Assembly (NCBI RefSeq): GCF_014842875.1
Contig: NZ_JACYXZ010000001.1
Coordinates: forward strand, 620,001-684,000
DNA: 64,000 bases
Reading direction: 5' to 3'
Source of the DNA: Nocardioides donggukensis
GTDB taxonomy: Bacteria; Actinomycetota; Actinomycetes; Propionibacteriales; Nocardioidaceae
A program made the position numbers and the translations under genes. The notes under the pieces were generated by a model that made no database searches, was not told the DNA's origin, and saw nothing but the letters and a program-made list of their open reading frames with translations. Within the stretch, counting starts at the first letter, position 1, and each line of letters opens with the position of its first letter. Below are positions 8,740 to 16,100 of this stretch, piece by piece.

Positions 8740-10167
8740 TCAGCGCTCGTCGTTCTCCGTCAGCTCCTTGGAGTCGATGGACCCGGCCGGGTCACCAGCG
8801 AGCCCGTCGAAGCCGAAGGTCGGGCGCTGCGAGGACGAGTCCCCGGAGCTGTCCGAGCGCTGGTCGGTGCCGTCCTCGTCACGGACGGTGCCCGTCGACG
8901 AGATCTCGTCGCGCTCCGAGCGCTCCACGCCGGTGACGAAACCGTCGTAGGCGTTGGGGAACGCGTAGCGGGCGCGGCTGTGGTTCTCCGAGGTGCTCTC
9001 GGAGTCGTCACCGAACTCGTCGCTCTCGTTCGAGCGGGCATCGGAGAACCTCAGGACCGGGTCGCCGGCGAACGCGCCGGACTCACCGAAGACGGTCTGC
9101 GACTGCTCGGCCTCGTCCCTGGACGTGGACGACCGGCTGCCGTCCTCGTCGCGGACGCGGTCACGCTCGGTGCTCCGCGACGCGGACTCGTCGGTCAGGA
9201 AACCGCCGAACCCCTCGAACGAGAACGGGCCGGAGAGCTCGCCCTCGTTGTGCTCGGTGCTCTCCGAACGCTGATCGTCGCCGAACTCGTCGTCGCTGCT
9301 CGAGCTGCGCCGGGAGAGGTCGCCGGCAGGATCGCCGGTGATCTCGCCGACGGCGAAGCCGCCGCCACGGTGGCTCGAGTCCGAGCTGGACTCGGAGGAG
9401 GACCGGGTGCCCTCCTCGTCGCGGACCGTCGAGGAGCGGCTCTCCCGGGAGGCCTCGTCCCGCTCGAAGGCGAAGAAGCCGCCCTCGTAGGTGAACGGAG
9501 CCGACGCCTCGCCGAAGCGACGCGCTGACTCCTCGCCCGACTCATCGTCACCGAACTCCTCCCGCTCGGAGCTCTCCGCGTCGCGGAAGGCACCCTGCGG
9601 GTGGAGGTCGAGGTCGCCGGAGCCGAACCTGGCCTCTGACGAGGACCGCTCGGAGGACCGCTCCCGCGAGGTGCGGGTGCCGTCCTCGTCGGTGCGCCCG
9701 GACCGCTGCGACTCGCGCGAGCTGTTCTCGCGCTCGTCGTGGACGGCGACGCCACCGATGTGGACGGGCGAGTCGCCCTCGCCCTGGGTCTCGCTTCGTG
9801 AGGTCTCGTCCTCGGCCTGGCCCTCGTCGCGCCGTGAGCCGTCCTCGTCCCGGGAGAACGCCCCAGCGGGTTCGAGGCGACTTTCGCGGGTCTCGATGCC
9901 CGAGCTGCTCGAGTCGGACTCGGACCGGCCGGAGCTCGAGCTCCGGGTGCCGTCCTCGTCGGAGCGCTCGGAGCGGTCCTGGTCGGAGGACGACTCGGAC
10001 CTGTCGACGCCGGCGGAGACGCCGCCGACCTCGATGGGAGCCGAGAAGGAGGAGTCCTGCTGGCTCGTGGTGTCGTTGTCGTCTGCCTGGGCGGTGGCCG
10101 CCCCGGCGAGCACGAGGCCACCGGCAACGGCGACGGTGCTCAGGGATCGCTTGATCCAGATGTTCAT
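8740..10167 (-). CDS. Secreted Ser/Asp-rich repeat protein, unknown function
   Basis: A 475-residue protein with a clear Sec signal (KR at residues 6-7, core VAVAGGLVLAGAATA, cleavage near AQA-DD) and a mature part very rich in Ser, Asp, Glu and Arg. About five repeats of roughly 88 residues can be traced. Each has a short Gly/aromatic patch (EVGGVSAG, HIGGVAVH, TYEGGFFAF, SFEGFGGF, NAYDGFVTG), then an acidic motif of the form DE(D/E)G(T/S), seen six times in all. An EFGDD motif follows in three of them. There is no LPXTG or C-terminal membrane anchor and no Cys. The acidic loops could bind calcium and the patches could self-associate; both are guesses. The ribosome site GAAAGG lies 6 nt before the ATG. 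An upstream same-strand gene also encodes a secreted repetitive protein. Confidence 0.82.
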   Translation of the reverse strand: MNIWIKRSLSTVAVAGGLVLAGAATAQADDNDTTSQQDSSFSAPIEVGGVSAGVDRSESSSDQDRSERSDEDGTRSSSSGRSESDSSSSGIETRESRLEPAGAFSRDEDGSRRDEGQAEDETSRSETQGEGDSPVHIGGVAVHDERENSSRESQRSGRTDEDGTRTSRERSSERSSSEARFGSGDLDLHPQGAFRDAESSEREEFGDDESGEESARRFGEASAPFTYEGGFFAFERDEASRESRSSTVRDEEGTRSSSESSSDSSHRGGGFAVGEITGDPAGDLSRRSSSSDDEFGDDQRSESTEHNEGELSGPFSFEGFGGFLTDESASRSTERDRVRDEDGSRSSTSRDEAEQSQTVFGESGAFAGDPVLRFSDARSNESDEFGDDSESTSENHSRARYAFPNAYDGFVTGVERSERDEISSTGTVRDEDGTDQRSDSSGDSSSQRPTFGFDGLAGDPAGSIDSKELTENDER

Positions 10168-10181
10168 GGTGAACCTTTCGT

Positions 10182-10254
10182 CGTGAATGGATGCGCGCCG
10201 GGCGCGGGGCCCGGCCCGACGACCCGGCGTACCGGGTCCGGTCGTGCATTCACG
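10182..10254 (-). promoter_or_regulatory. Foldable leader before the Ser-rich gene (three-way junction)
   Basis: On the minus strand an outer 8-bp stem (CGTGAATG at 10254-10247 with CATTCACG at 10189-10182) encloses two perfect hairpins. These are GACCCGG-CGTA-CCGGGTC (10238-10221) and GCCGGGC-CCCGC-GCCCGGC (10215-10197). The ribosome site GAAAGG of the Ser-rich gene starts just after the outer stem. The hairpins could simply terminate transcription from the upstream gene, or the whole could be a structured regulatory leader. I recognise no known riboswitch class. Confidence 0.45.
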
Positions 10255-10260
10255 GGAGGT

Positions 10261-11154
10261 TCAGTCGGGGGAGAATCCCGGCAGGGGGCCGGTCGCTGAG
10301 CCGGCCCAGGCGTCGGTCGGTCGCACGGAGCCGGCCGGTCCGGAGACATCGGGCCGGACGCTGAACGGCAGCACGGCGTTGGTCGTGCCCGCGCTCGCGG
10401 AGCCGCCGGACGCAGTTGCGGTGCTGTCGGAGGGCGTCGCGCCCGTCCACAGGCCCAGAGGGCCGGCGGGAAGCGGGGAGGCCGACGCCGTGGCGTCGGC
10501 TGTGGGAAGGGGAGCGGTGTCGATGTCGGACCCGATGTCGGCCCGCGGCTCGGTCGCCATAGGGTCTGCGGAGCCCGAAGCCGGCCCGGCGCCGGCGTTG
10601 AGCGCCGTGCCGGCGACGCGAACCTCAGCGACGCCGTCGTCGGGCGGTGCCGGGAGGCTCTCCTCGGCGGGTTCGACGATCGGGTTCGTGAGGGGCCGGA
10701 CTACCCGCTCGGTCACCGGGGCGGTGACCCGCTTGACGGGTTCGACGATCGGCTTCGTGAGGGGCCGGACTACCCGCTCGGTCACCGGGGCGGTGACCCG
10801 CTTGACGGGTTCGACGACGCGCTCGGTGACCGGTTCGACGACGGGCTCCGTGACCTGCTCGGTGACCTGGTTCGCGACCTGCTCCGTCTTGCTGCCACGG
10901 TGCTGGGGCTCGACAGCGGCAGGCCGCTGCGAGGGCGAAGAGGACCGCGTCGACTCCTCGGGCTTCGGGGACGGGTCGACGTCGGAGAGCGTCGAGGTCG
11001 CCGAGCCCAGCGGGCCCGGACGAGCCGGATCGGGTGTCGCGGCCTGGGACGGTGCGGAACTCAGCAGCACGGCTGCCGCGGCTCCTGCGACGGCACAGAG
11101 CAACCAGAGTGCCACGCGCAGCGGCGAGATCGCCGCCCTGATGCTCTCCTGCAC
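10261..11154 (-). CDS. Secreted Pro/Val-repeat protein, unknown function
   Basis: A 297-residue protein, started at GTG 11154 because AGGAGG precedes it and a good signal peptide follows (LRVALWLLCAVAGAAAAVLL, then APSQA-ATPD). A longer in-frame reading upstream lacks a plausible N-terminus. Residues about 75-165 are repeats built on the themes VTEPV, VTERVV and VEPVKR. They include two 23-residue copies of VEPVKRVTAPVTERVVRPLT plus (K/N)PI. The rest is Pro/Ala/Ser/Asp-rich and probably disordered. No catalytic domain, anchor or LPXTG is visible. A wall-spanning or surface spacer role is plausible. It is followed on the same strand by another secreted repeat protein. Confidence 0.75.
   Translation of the reverse strand: MQESIRAAISPLRVALWLLCAVAGAAAAVLLSSAPSQAATPDPARPGPLGSATSTLSDVDPSPKPEESTRSSSPSQRPAAVEPQHRGSKTEQVANQVTEQVTEPVVEPVTERVVEPVKRVTAPVTERVVRPLTKPIVEPVKRVTAPVTERVVRPLTNPIVEPAEESLPAPPDDGVAEVRVAGTALNAGAGPASGSADPMATEPRADIGSDIDTAPLPTADATASASPLPAGPLGLWTGATPSDSTATASGGSASAGTTNAVLPFSVRPDVSGPAGSVRPTDAWAGSATGPLPGFSPD
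10672..10809. repeat. Two tandem 69-bp repeats in the Pro/Val protein gene
   Basis: Units at 10672-10740 and 10741-10809 differ at one base (G/C at unit position 13), giving the only residue difference (Asn/Lys). Such identity at synonymous sites points to a recent in-frame duplication. More degenerate copies of the same theme follow to about 10880. Confidence 0.9.
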
Positions 11155-11261
11155 CGTGCCTCCTGACCGGTTGCTGTCAGGGTGGTCCGGAGGCGCCGAC
11201 CGATCGGATTGGTCTGGAGCCAAGAAGACTCTCGGTGGGCCCGGGCGAGTGGGATGCCCGC

Positions 11262-11750
11262 TCAGCCGCCCGGGCAGGTCGCCGTCCCGGGCGCGGCGTC
11301 CGGATGGATCGCCCCGTCCCGCTCGCTGATCGAGCCGACCGCGACGTCCGAGCCACGACGGACGGCGACCACCTCCGCGAGGATCGAGATCGCGATCTCG
11401 CCGGGGGTGTCGGCCCCGATGTCCAGCCCGACCGGTGCCCGCAGGGCGCCCAGGTCGTCCTCGCTGAGACCGTTCCCGAGCAGCCACTCCCGGCGCCGGG
11501 TCTGCGTCCTGCGCGACCCCATCGCGCCGACGTACGGCGTGCCCGCCGCAAGGGCCTCCTTGATCGCCGGCGCGTCGATGCCCTCGTGGTGGCTGAGCAC
11601 CACCACGGCGTCCGCCGTCGGCAGGGCCTCGGTCACGCCCTCGGCGTCCGTGGCGACGTGGGCGACCCAGCCGAGCGCCTCGACCATGGGCCGCAGCGCC
11701 CCCGACACGGGTCCGTCACCCACGACCAGCACCGACACCTCGTCACCCAT
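11262..11750 (-). CDS. XdhC-family protein, C-terminal Rossmann domain only
   Basis: A 162-residue protein matching the C-terminal NAD(P)-type Rossmann domain of XdhC/CoxF proteins (PF13478 type). It shows a glycine-rich nucleotide loop (VLVVGDGPVSGALRP), then VVLSHHEGID, TPYVGAMGSRRT and the tail motif APVGLDIGADTPGEIAISIL. Full XdhC proteins are about 250-380 residues and carry an N-terminal domain with the Cys used for sulfur/cofactor delivery; that half is missing here. XdhC proteins mature molybdenum hydroxylases, and one is encoded 9.6 kb downstream (21324-25133). A functional link is plausible but not shown by proximity. Confidence 0.82.
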   Translation of the reverse strand: MGDEVSVLVVGDGPVSGALRPMVEALGWVAHVATDAEGVTEALPTADAVVVLSHHEGIDAPAIKEALAAGTPYVGAMGSRRTQTRRREWLLGNGLSEDDLGALRAPVGLDIGADTPGEIAISILAEVVAVRRGSDVAVGSISERDGAIHPDAAPGTATCPGG

Positions 11751-11757
11751 GCCGCCC

Positions 11758-11763
11758 AGTATC
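11758..11763 (-). promoter_or_regulatory. -10 box of leaderless XdhC-like gene
   Basis: GATACT on the minus strand ends 7 nt before ATG 11750, with no Shine-Dalgarno between. Confidence 0.5.
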
Positions 11764-11799
11764 CGCCCCGCCCCCGCCCGGGTCGAGTGCCGAGGTGGG

Positions 11800-12192
11800 T
11801 CAGTGCCGTTCCTCGAGGCCGACCGACTCGCGGAGCCGCCCGGCGGCCTCCCGCAGCTCCTCGTCGTCGCGGGCCCGCGAGTCCATGAGCGCGGCGAGCG
11901 CCTCGGCGATGACGTTCAGCTTCTCCTGGGCCGCCTCCTCGGCCCGCCGGCTGGCGTTCTCGAGCAGCACGAGCAGCAGCAGCGTGAGCACGCTGCCCAC
12001 GGTGTGGATCGCGACCTGCCACGCCTTCAGGTCGACCCAGAGCGGTACGCTGACGAACCAGGCCACCACGATCGCGCAGCAGAGGAAGAACATCCCCGGC
12101 CCGCTCACGCGCAGGTAGGTCGCCTCGACGAACCGCTCGAACCGGGATCGGTCGTCGTCGCCCTGTCGTGATGCTCGGCTGGTCAGCGCCAT
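11800..12192 (-). CDS. Low-affinity iron permease-family membrane protein
   Basis: A 130-residue protein with the layout of the bacterial low-affinity iron permease family (PF04120). It has FERFVEATYLRVSGPGMFFL, a first helix (CAIVVAWFVSVPLW), the conserved WQVAIHTVGSVLTLLLLVLL and a polar ENASRRAEEAAQEKLN segment corresponding to the family's QNTQNRD region. The tail is amphipathic and may form a coiled coil. Transport by the short bacterial members is not well established, so I keep the family name but not the function. It is leaderless by its -10 position and divergent from pcrA. Confidence 0.72.
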   Translation of the reverse strand: MALTSRASRQGDDDRSRFERFVEATYLRVSGPGMFFLCCAIVVAWFVSVPLWVDLKAWQVAIHTVGSVLTLLLLVLLENASRRAEEAAQEKLNVIAEALAALMDSRARDDEELREAAGRLRESVGLEERH

Positions 12193-12198
12193 GGCCCG

Positions 12199-12204
12199 AC
12201 CCTA
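12199..12204 (-). promoter_or_regulatory. -10 box of the iron permease-like gene
   Basis: TAGGGT on the minus strand, 6 nt before ATG 12192. A second TAGGGT faces the other way at 12270-12275, so the two promoters are back to back. Confidence 0.5.
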
Positions 12205-12269
12205 GCCCCGGGTCGGGTGCGCAGGTGGTCGCCCGAGCAACCACCCGAGCACCCGACCGCGGGCGAACG

Positions 12270-12275
12270 TAGGGT
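12270..12275 (+). promoter_or_regulatory. -10 box of pcrA
   Basis: TAGGGT lies 10 nt before ATG 12286, implying a leader of only a few bases. There is no strong Shine-Dalgarno. Confidence 0.45.
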
Positions 12276-12285
12276 GGGACCCGAG

Positions 12286-14709
12286 ATGAGCACGCCCTTC
12301 CCGATCCCCGGCCTCGAGTCCGTCACCCCCCGTGACCGGCAGGGCGGGACCCCGCCGTCCGACGCTCTGCTCGACGGTCTCAACGACCCGCAGCGGGCCG
12401 CCGTCGTGCACGCCGGGGCGCCGCTGCTCGTGGTCGCCGGGGCCGGCTCCGGCAAGACCCGGGTGCTGACCCGGCGGATCGCCTGGCTGATCTCCCAGCG
12501 GCAGGCCCACCCCGGGTCGATCCTGGCCATCACCTTCACCAACAAGGCCGCCGCGGAGATGAAGGAGCGGGTCGAGCACCTGGTCGGCCGGCGGGCCCGG
12601 ATCATGTGGGTCAGCACCTTCCACTCAGCCTGCGTCCGGATCCTGCGCAAGGAGATCGACCGGCTCGGGTTCAAGTCCAGCTTCTCGATCTACGACGCCG
12701 CGGACTCCAAGCGGCTCATGACGCTGGTCTGCCAGGACCTGGAGCTGGACCCCAAGCGCTACCAGCCGCGGGCGGTCCTCAACTGGGTCTCGGCGGCCAA
12801 GAACGAGCTCAAGGACCCCGACGAGGCCCGCAAGGACACCCGCAACTCCTTCGAGGAGGCCTACGCCGCGGCGTACGAGGGCTACCAGCGGCGGCTCCGG
12901 GAGGCCAACGCCCTCGACTTCGACGACCTGATCATGACCACCGTGCACCTGTTCCAGGCGCACCCGGAGGTCCGCGAGGTCTACCGGCGCCGGTTCCGGC
13001 ACGTCCTGGTCGACGAGTACCAGGACACCAACCACGCGCAGTACGCGCTGATCCACCAGCTGTGCGCCGACCAGATGGAGGAGACCGGCTCCGGCGGCGA
13101 GCGCGTCGAGCCGGCCGAGCTGATGGTGGTCGGTGACGCCGACCAGTCGATCTACGCCTTCCGCGGTGCCAACATCCGCAACATCCTCGACTTCGAGCAG
13201 GACTTCCCCAACGCCTCGACGGTCCTGCTGGAGCAGAACTACCGCTCCACGCAGACCATCCTCAACGCCGCCAACGCGGTCATCGGCAACAACACCGGCC
13301 GCACCCCCAAGCGCCTGTGGTCCCAGGCCGGCGACGGCGCGAAGATCGTCGGCTACGTCGGGGACGACGAGCGGGACGAGGCCCGCTTCGTCTCCGAGGA
13401 GATCGACCGGCTATCCGACGAGGGGGCGGCCCGGGCCGGCGACGTGGCGGTGTTCTACCGCACCAACGCCCAGTCCCGGGTGTTCGAGGAGGTGTTCATC
13501 CGCACCGGCCAGCCCTACAAGGTGGTCGGCGGGGTGCGCTTCTACGAGCGGCGCGAGGTGCGCGACGCGCTCGGCTACCTGCGCCTGCTCGCCAACCCCG
13601 CCGACGAGATCTCGCTGCGCCGGGTGCTGAACACGCCCAAGCGTGGGATCGGCGACCGCGCGGAGGCGTGCGTCGCGGCGTTCGCCGACCGGGAGGGGCT
13701 GATCTTCTGGGAGGCCCTGCGCCGGGCCGAGGAGGCGCCCGGCGTGGCCACCCGGTCGCTGAAGGCGATCCGCGGCTTCGTCGACCTGGTCGAGGAGCTG
13801 CAGTCGATGGTCGACGCGGGGGAGCGCCCGGACGTGATCCTGGAGTCGGTGCTCGAGCGCTCCGGCTACCTCGCCGAGCTCGAGGCCTCCGACGACCCTC
13901 AGGACGAGACCCGGGTGGAGAACCTCGCCGAGCTGGTGGCGGTGGCCCGGGAGTTCTCCGACGACCCGGTGGCCGGCCCCTCCGCGGACCCGGCCGACCC
14001 CGACGACACCGTGGCCGGCACCGCGACGCCCGGCCTGTCGGACTTCCTGGAGCGGGTGGCGCTCGTGGCGGACGCCGACCAGATCCCCGACGAGCCCGAC
14101 GAGGACGACGCCGGCGTGGTCACGCTGATGACCCTGCACACCGCGAAGGGCCTGGAGTTCCCGGTGGTGTTCCTCACCGGCCTGGAGGACGGCGTGTTCC
14201 CGCACATGCGGTCGCTGGGCGACCAGCCCGAGCTCGAGGAGGAGCGGCGGCTCGCCTACGTCGGCCTCACCCGCGCCCGCGAGCGCCTCTACCTGTCCCG
14301 GGCCGTGGTCCGCTCGGCCTGGGGAGCACCCGCCCACAACCCGGCCTCCCGCTTCCTCGACGAGCTGCCGGCCACGCTCGTGGACTGGCGGCGCACCGCG
14401 GGCGCCCAGACCTCCTGGGACCGGCCGGACCTCTCCGGTGGCCGGGCCGGCTCGTTCGGTACGCCGACCGCGGCCGGCCGCCGCAACTTCGGCAGCGCGG
14501 CGGTCCGCCTCGACGCGGCCGCCAAGGCCAAGCCGGCCCGCGCGATCCCCTCGCTCGACCCGGGCGACCGGGTCGTCCACGACTCGTTCGGAATGGGCAC
14601 CGTGGTCGCCCTCGAGGGCAGTGGCGACAAGTCGGTCGCGTCGGTGGACTTCGGCTCCGAGGGCGTCAAGCGCCTGCTGCTGCGCTACGCCCCCGTCGAG
14701 AAGCTCTGA
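12286..14709 (+). CDS. pcrA: ATP-dependent DNA helicase PcrA/UvrD
   Basis: An 807-residue superfamily 1A helicase. Seen in order are LNDPQRAAVVHAG (Q motif), Walker A AGAGSGKTRVLTRR near residue 55, AITFTNKAAAEMKER (Ia), VDEYQDTN (motif II, about 242), VVGDADQSIYAFRGA (III), LEQNYRST (IV), VTLMTLHTAKGLEFPVVFL (V) and VGLTRARERLYLSRA (VI). A C-terminal Tudor-like tail follows (PGDRVVHDSFGMGTVVALEG), the RNA polymerase-binding module of PcrA. It acts in nucleotide excision repair and in clearing replication forks. ATG 12286 is chosen over an upstream in-frame ATG at 12217 because the extra residues look non-coding. Its last 25 nt overlap the convergent allG-like gene. Confidence 0.95.
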   Translation: MSTPFPIPGLESVTPRDRQGGTPPSDALLDGLNDPQRAAVVHAGAPLLVVAGAGSGKTRVLTRRIAWLISQRQAHPGSILAITFTNKAAAEMKERVEHLVGRRARIMWVSTFHSACVRILRKEIDRLGFKSSFSIYDAADSKRLMTLVCQDLELDPKRYQPRAVLNWVSAAKNELKDPDEARKDTRNSFEEAYAAAYEGYQRRLREANALDFDDLIMTTVHLFQAHPEVREVYRRRFRHVLVDEYQDTNHAQYALIHQLCADQMEETGSGGERVEPAELMVVGDADQSIYAFRGANIRNILDFEQDFPNASTVLLEQNYRSTQTILNAANAVIGNNTGRTPKRLWSQAGDGAKIVGYVGDDERDEARFVSEEIDRLSDEGAARAGDVAVFYRTNAQSRVFEEVFIRTGQPYKVVGGVRFYERREVRDALGYLRLLANPADEISLRRVLNTPKRGIGDRAEACVAAFADREGLIFWEALRRAEEAPGVATRSLKAIRGFVDLVEELQSMVDAGERPDVILESVLERSGYLAELEASDDPQDETRVENLAELVAVAREFSDDPVAGPSADPADPDDTVAGTATPGLSDFLERVALVADADQIPDEPDEDDAGVVTLMTLHTAKGLEFPVVFLTGLEDGVFPHMRSLGDQPELEEERRLAYVGLTRARERLYLSRAVVRSAWGAPAHNPASRFLDELPATLVDWRRTAGAQTSWDRPDLSGGRAGSFGTPTAAGRRNFGSAAVRLDAAAKAKPARAIPSLDPGDRVVHDSFGMGTVVALEGSGDKSVASVDFGSEGVKRLLLRYAPVEKL

Positions 14710-16100
14710 CCCCGCTCCCGGGTGCGCTCGGCCAGTGCGGCCAGCGCCTTCGGGAAGATCTCCGCCGGCGGGGTGACCAGGCCGGCCCCGACCTGGCCGA
14801 CGCCGGCCTCGCGGCCGGCCATGCCGGTGTTGATCTGGGGCAGGATGCCGGTGCGGCAGACCCGGGTGACGTCGATGCCCGTGGGCACGCCCTGGAACTC
14901 CAGCACCGGGATCGACCAGCGCGGGTTCTCCCCGAGCGTGATCTCGTGCATCCGGCGCGAGGTGGCCAGGGCGTCGGGCACGGTGCCGCCGACCAGGCGC
15001 ACGATGGCGGGCGCGGTGGCCATCGCGAAGCCGCCGATGCCGGCGGTCTCGGTGATGGCCGAGTCGCCGATGTCGGGGTTGGCGTCCTCGGGGCCGAAGT
15101 CGCCCAGGAACAGGCCGTCGGCGAGGTTGGCCGGGCCGGTGAACCAGGTGTCCCCGGTGCCGGAGACCTGGATGCCGAACTCGGTGCCGTTGCGGGCCAT
15201 GGCGACCACCATCGTGGAGCCGTCGATGTCGCGGGCCGCGTCCAGCGCCAGCTTGCAGGCCGGCATGGCCAGGTTGAGGAAGAAGTGGTCGTTGCCGCCG
15301 ACGAAGCGCAGCACGTCGCCGATGTCGCCGGTGTCGTGACCGGACTCGACGATCGCGGGGGCCAGGTCGCGCATCAGCATGAGCGTGCCGGCCCGGTTCC
15401 GGTTGTGCGCCTCGTCGCCCATCTGCAGCATCTGGGTGAGGATCCCGGTCACGTCGACCGGGCCGTGCCCGCGCACGGCGGCGGCGAGCACCGGTCCGAG
15501 CACGGCGGACATCCAGCGCAGCCGCTCGAGCACCTCGGGCCCGTAGGCGCCGTACCGCAGCACCTTGCCGAGCCCCTCGTTGAGGGAGCAGTGGGTACGC
15601 CGACCGGTCGTCGGGTCCTCGAGCACGAACATCCACATGGACGGGGTCACCAGGCCGGCCATCGGACCGACCGTGCCGCGGTGGTGGCAGGGCTCGAGCC
15701 GGATCCCCTCACCGGAGGCGAACAGGGCGACCGCGTCCTCCGGGTCCTCGACCAGGCCCTCGAGCGCGGCGGCACCCATGAGGGCCCCGCGCAGGGGACC
15801 GCTGGCCTGCTCCCAGGCGATCGGCGGGCCGGCGTGCAGGAACTCGCCGCGCTCCAGTCCGAGGACCTCCGAGGCGGGCGCGACGTCGACCAGCACCGCC
15901 TGGACCCCGAGCATCGCGGCCAGCGCCCGCTCGTTGGCCTCGTGCCGCAGCGGGTCGGCGGCGACGGTGGCCAGGTCCTGCTCGGTCCCGGTCATCGGGG
16001 GCTGCCAGGCGACCCGGCTGACGGGGACCGCCTGGGCGGCCACGGCATCGGCGAACAGGTCGACGCCGGCGCTGACGACCTGCGTGGGGGTGTGCGTCAT
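14685..16100 (-). CDS. DUF1116 protein, AllG-like transcarbamylase subunit
   Basis: A 471-residue protein of the DUF1116 (YlbE/AllG) family. Recognisable stretches are WQPPMTGTEQDLATVAADP, HEANERALAAMLGVQAVLVD, GDEAHNRNRAGTLMLMRDLA, GNDHFFLNLAMPACKLALDA and GTEFGIQVSGTGDTWFTGPA. In E. coli, YlbE with FdrA and YlbF forms the oxamate (oxalurate) transcarbamylase that ends anaerobic allantoin use by making carbamoyl phosphate. Here all three homologues form one minus-strand operon, this gene being last and coupled by a 4-nt ATGA overlap. E. coli YlbE is about 50 residues shorter. The substrate in this organism is probably an ureido acid, perhaps from barbiturate (inference). The 3' end overlaps pcrA by 25 nt. 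Confidence 0.85.
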   Translation of the reverse strand: MTHTPTQVVSAGVDLFADAVAAQAVPVSRVAWQPPMTGTEQDLATVAADPLRHEANERALAAMLGVQAVLVDVAPASEVLGLERGEFLHAGPPIAWEQASGPLRGALMGAAALEGLVEDPEDAVALFASGEGIRLEPCHHRGTVGPMAGLVTPSMWMFVLEDPTTGRRTHCSLNEGLGKVLRYGAYGPEVLERLRWMSAVLGPVLAAAVRGHGPVDVTGILTQMLQMGDEAHNRNRAGTLMLMRDLAPAIVESGHDTGDIGDVLRFVGGNDHFFLNLAMPACKLALDAARDIDGSTMVVAMARNGTEFGIQVSGTGDTWFTGPANLADGLFLGDFGPEDANPDIGDSAITETAGIGGFAMATAPAIVRLVGGTVPDALATSRRMHEITLGENPRWSIPVLEFQGVPTGIDVTRVCRTGILPQINTGMAGREAGVGQVGAGLVTPPAEIFPKALAALAERTRERGQSFSTGA

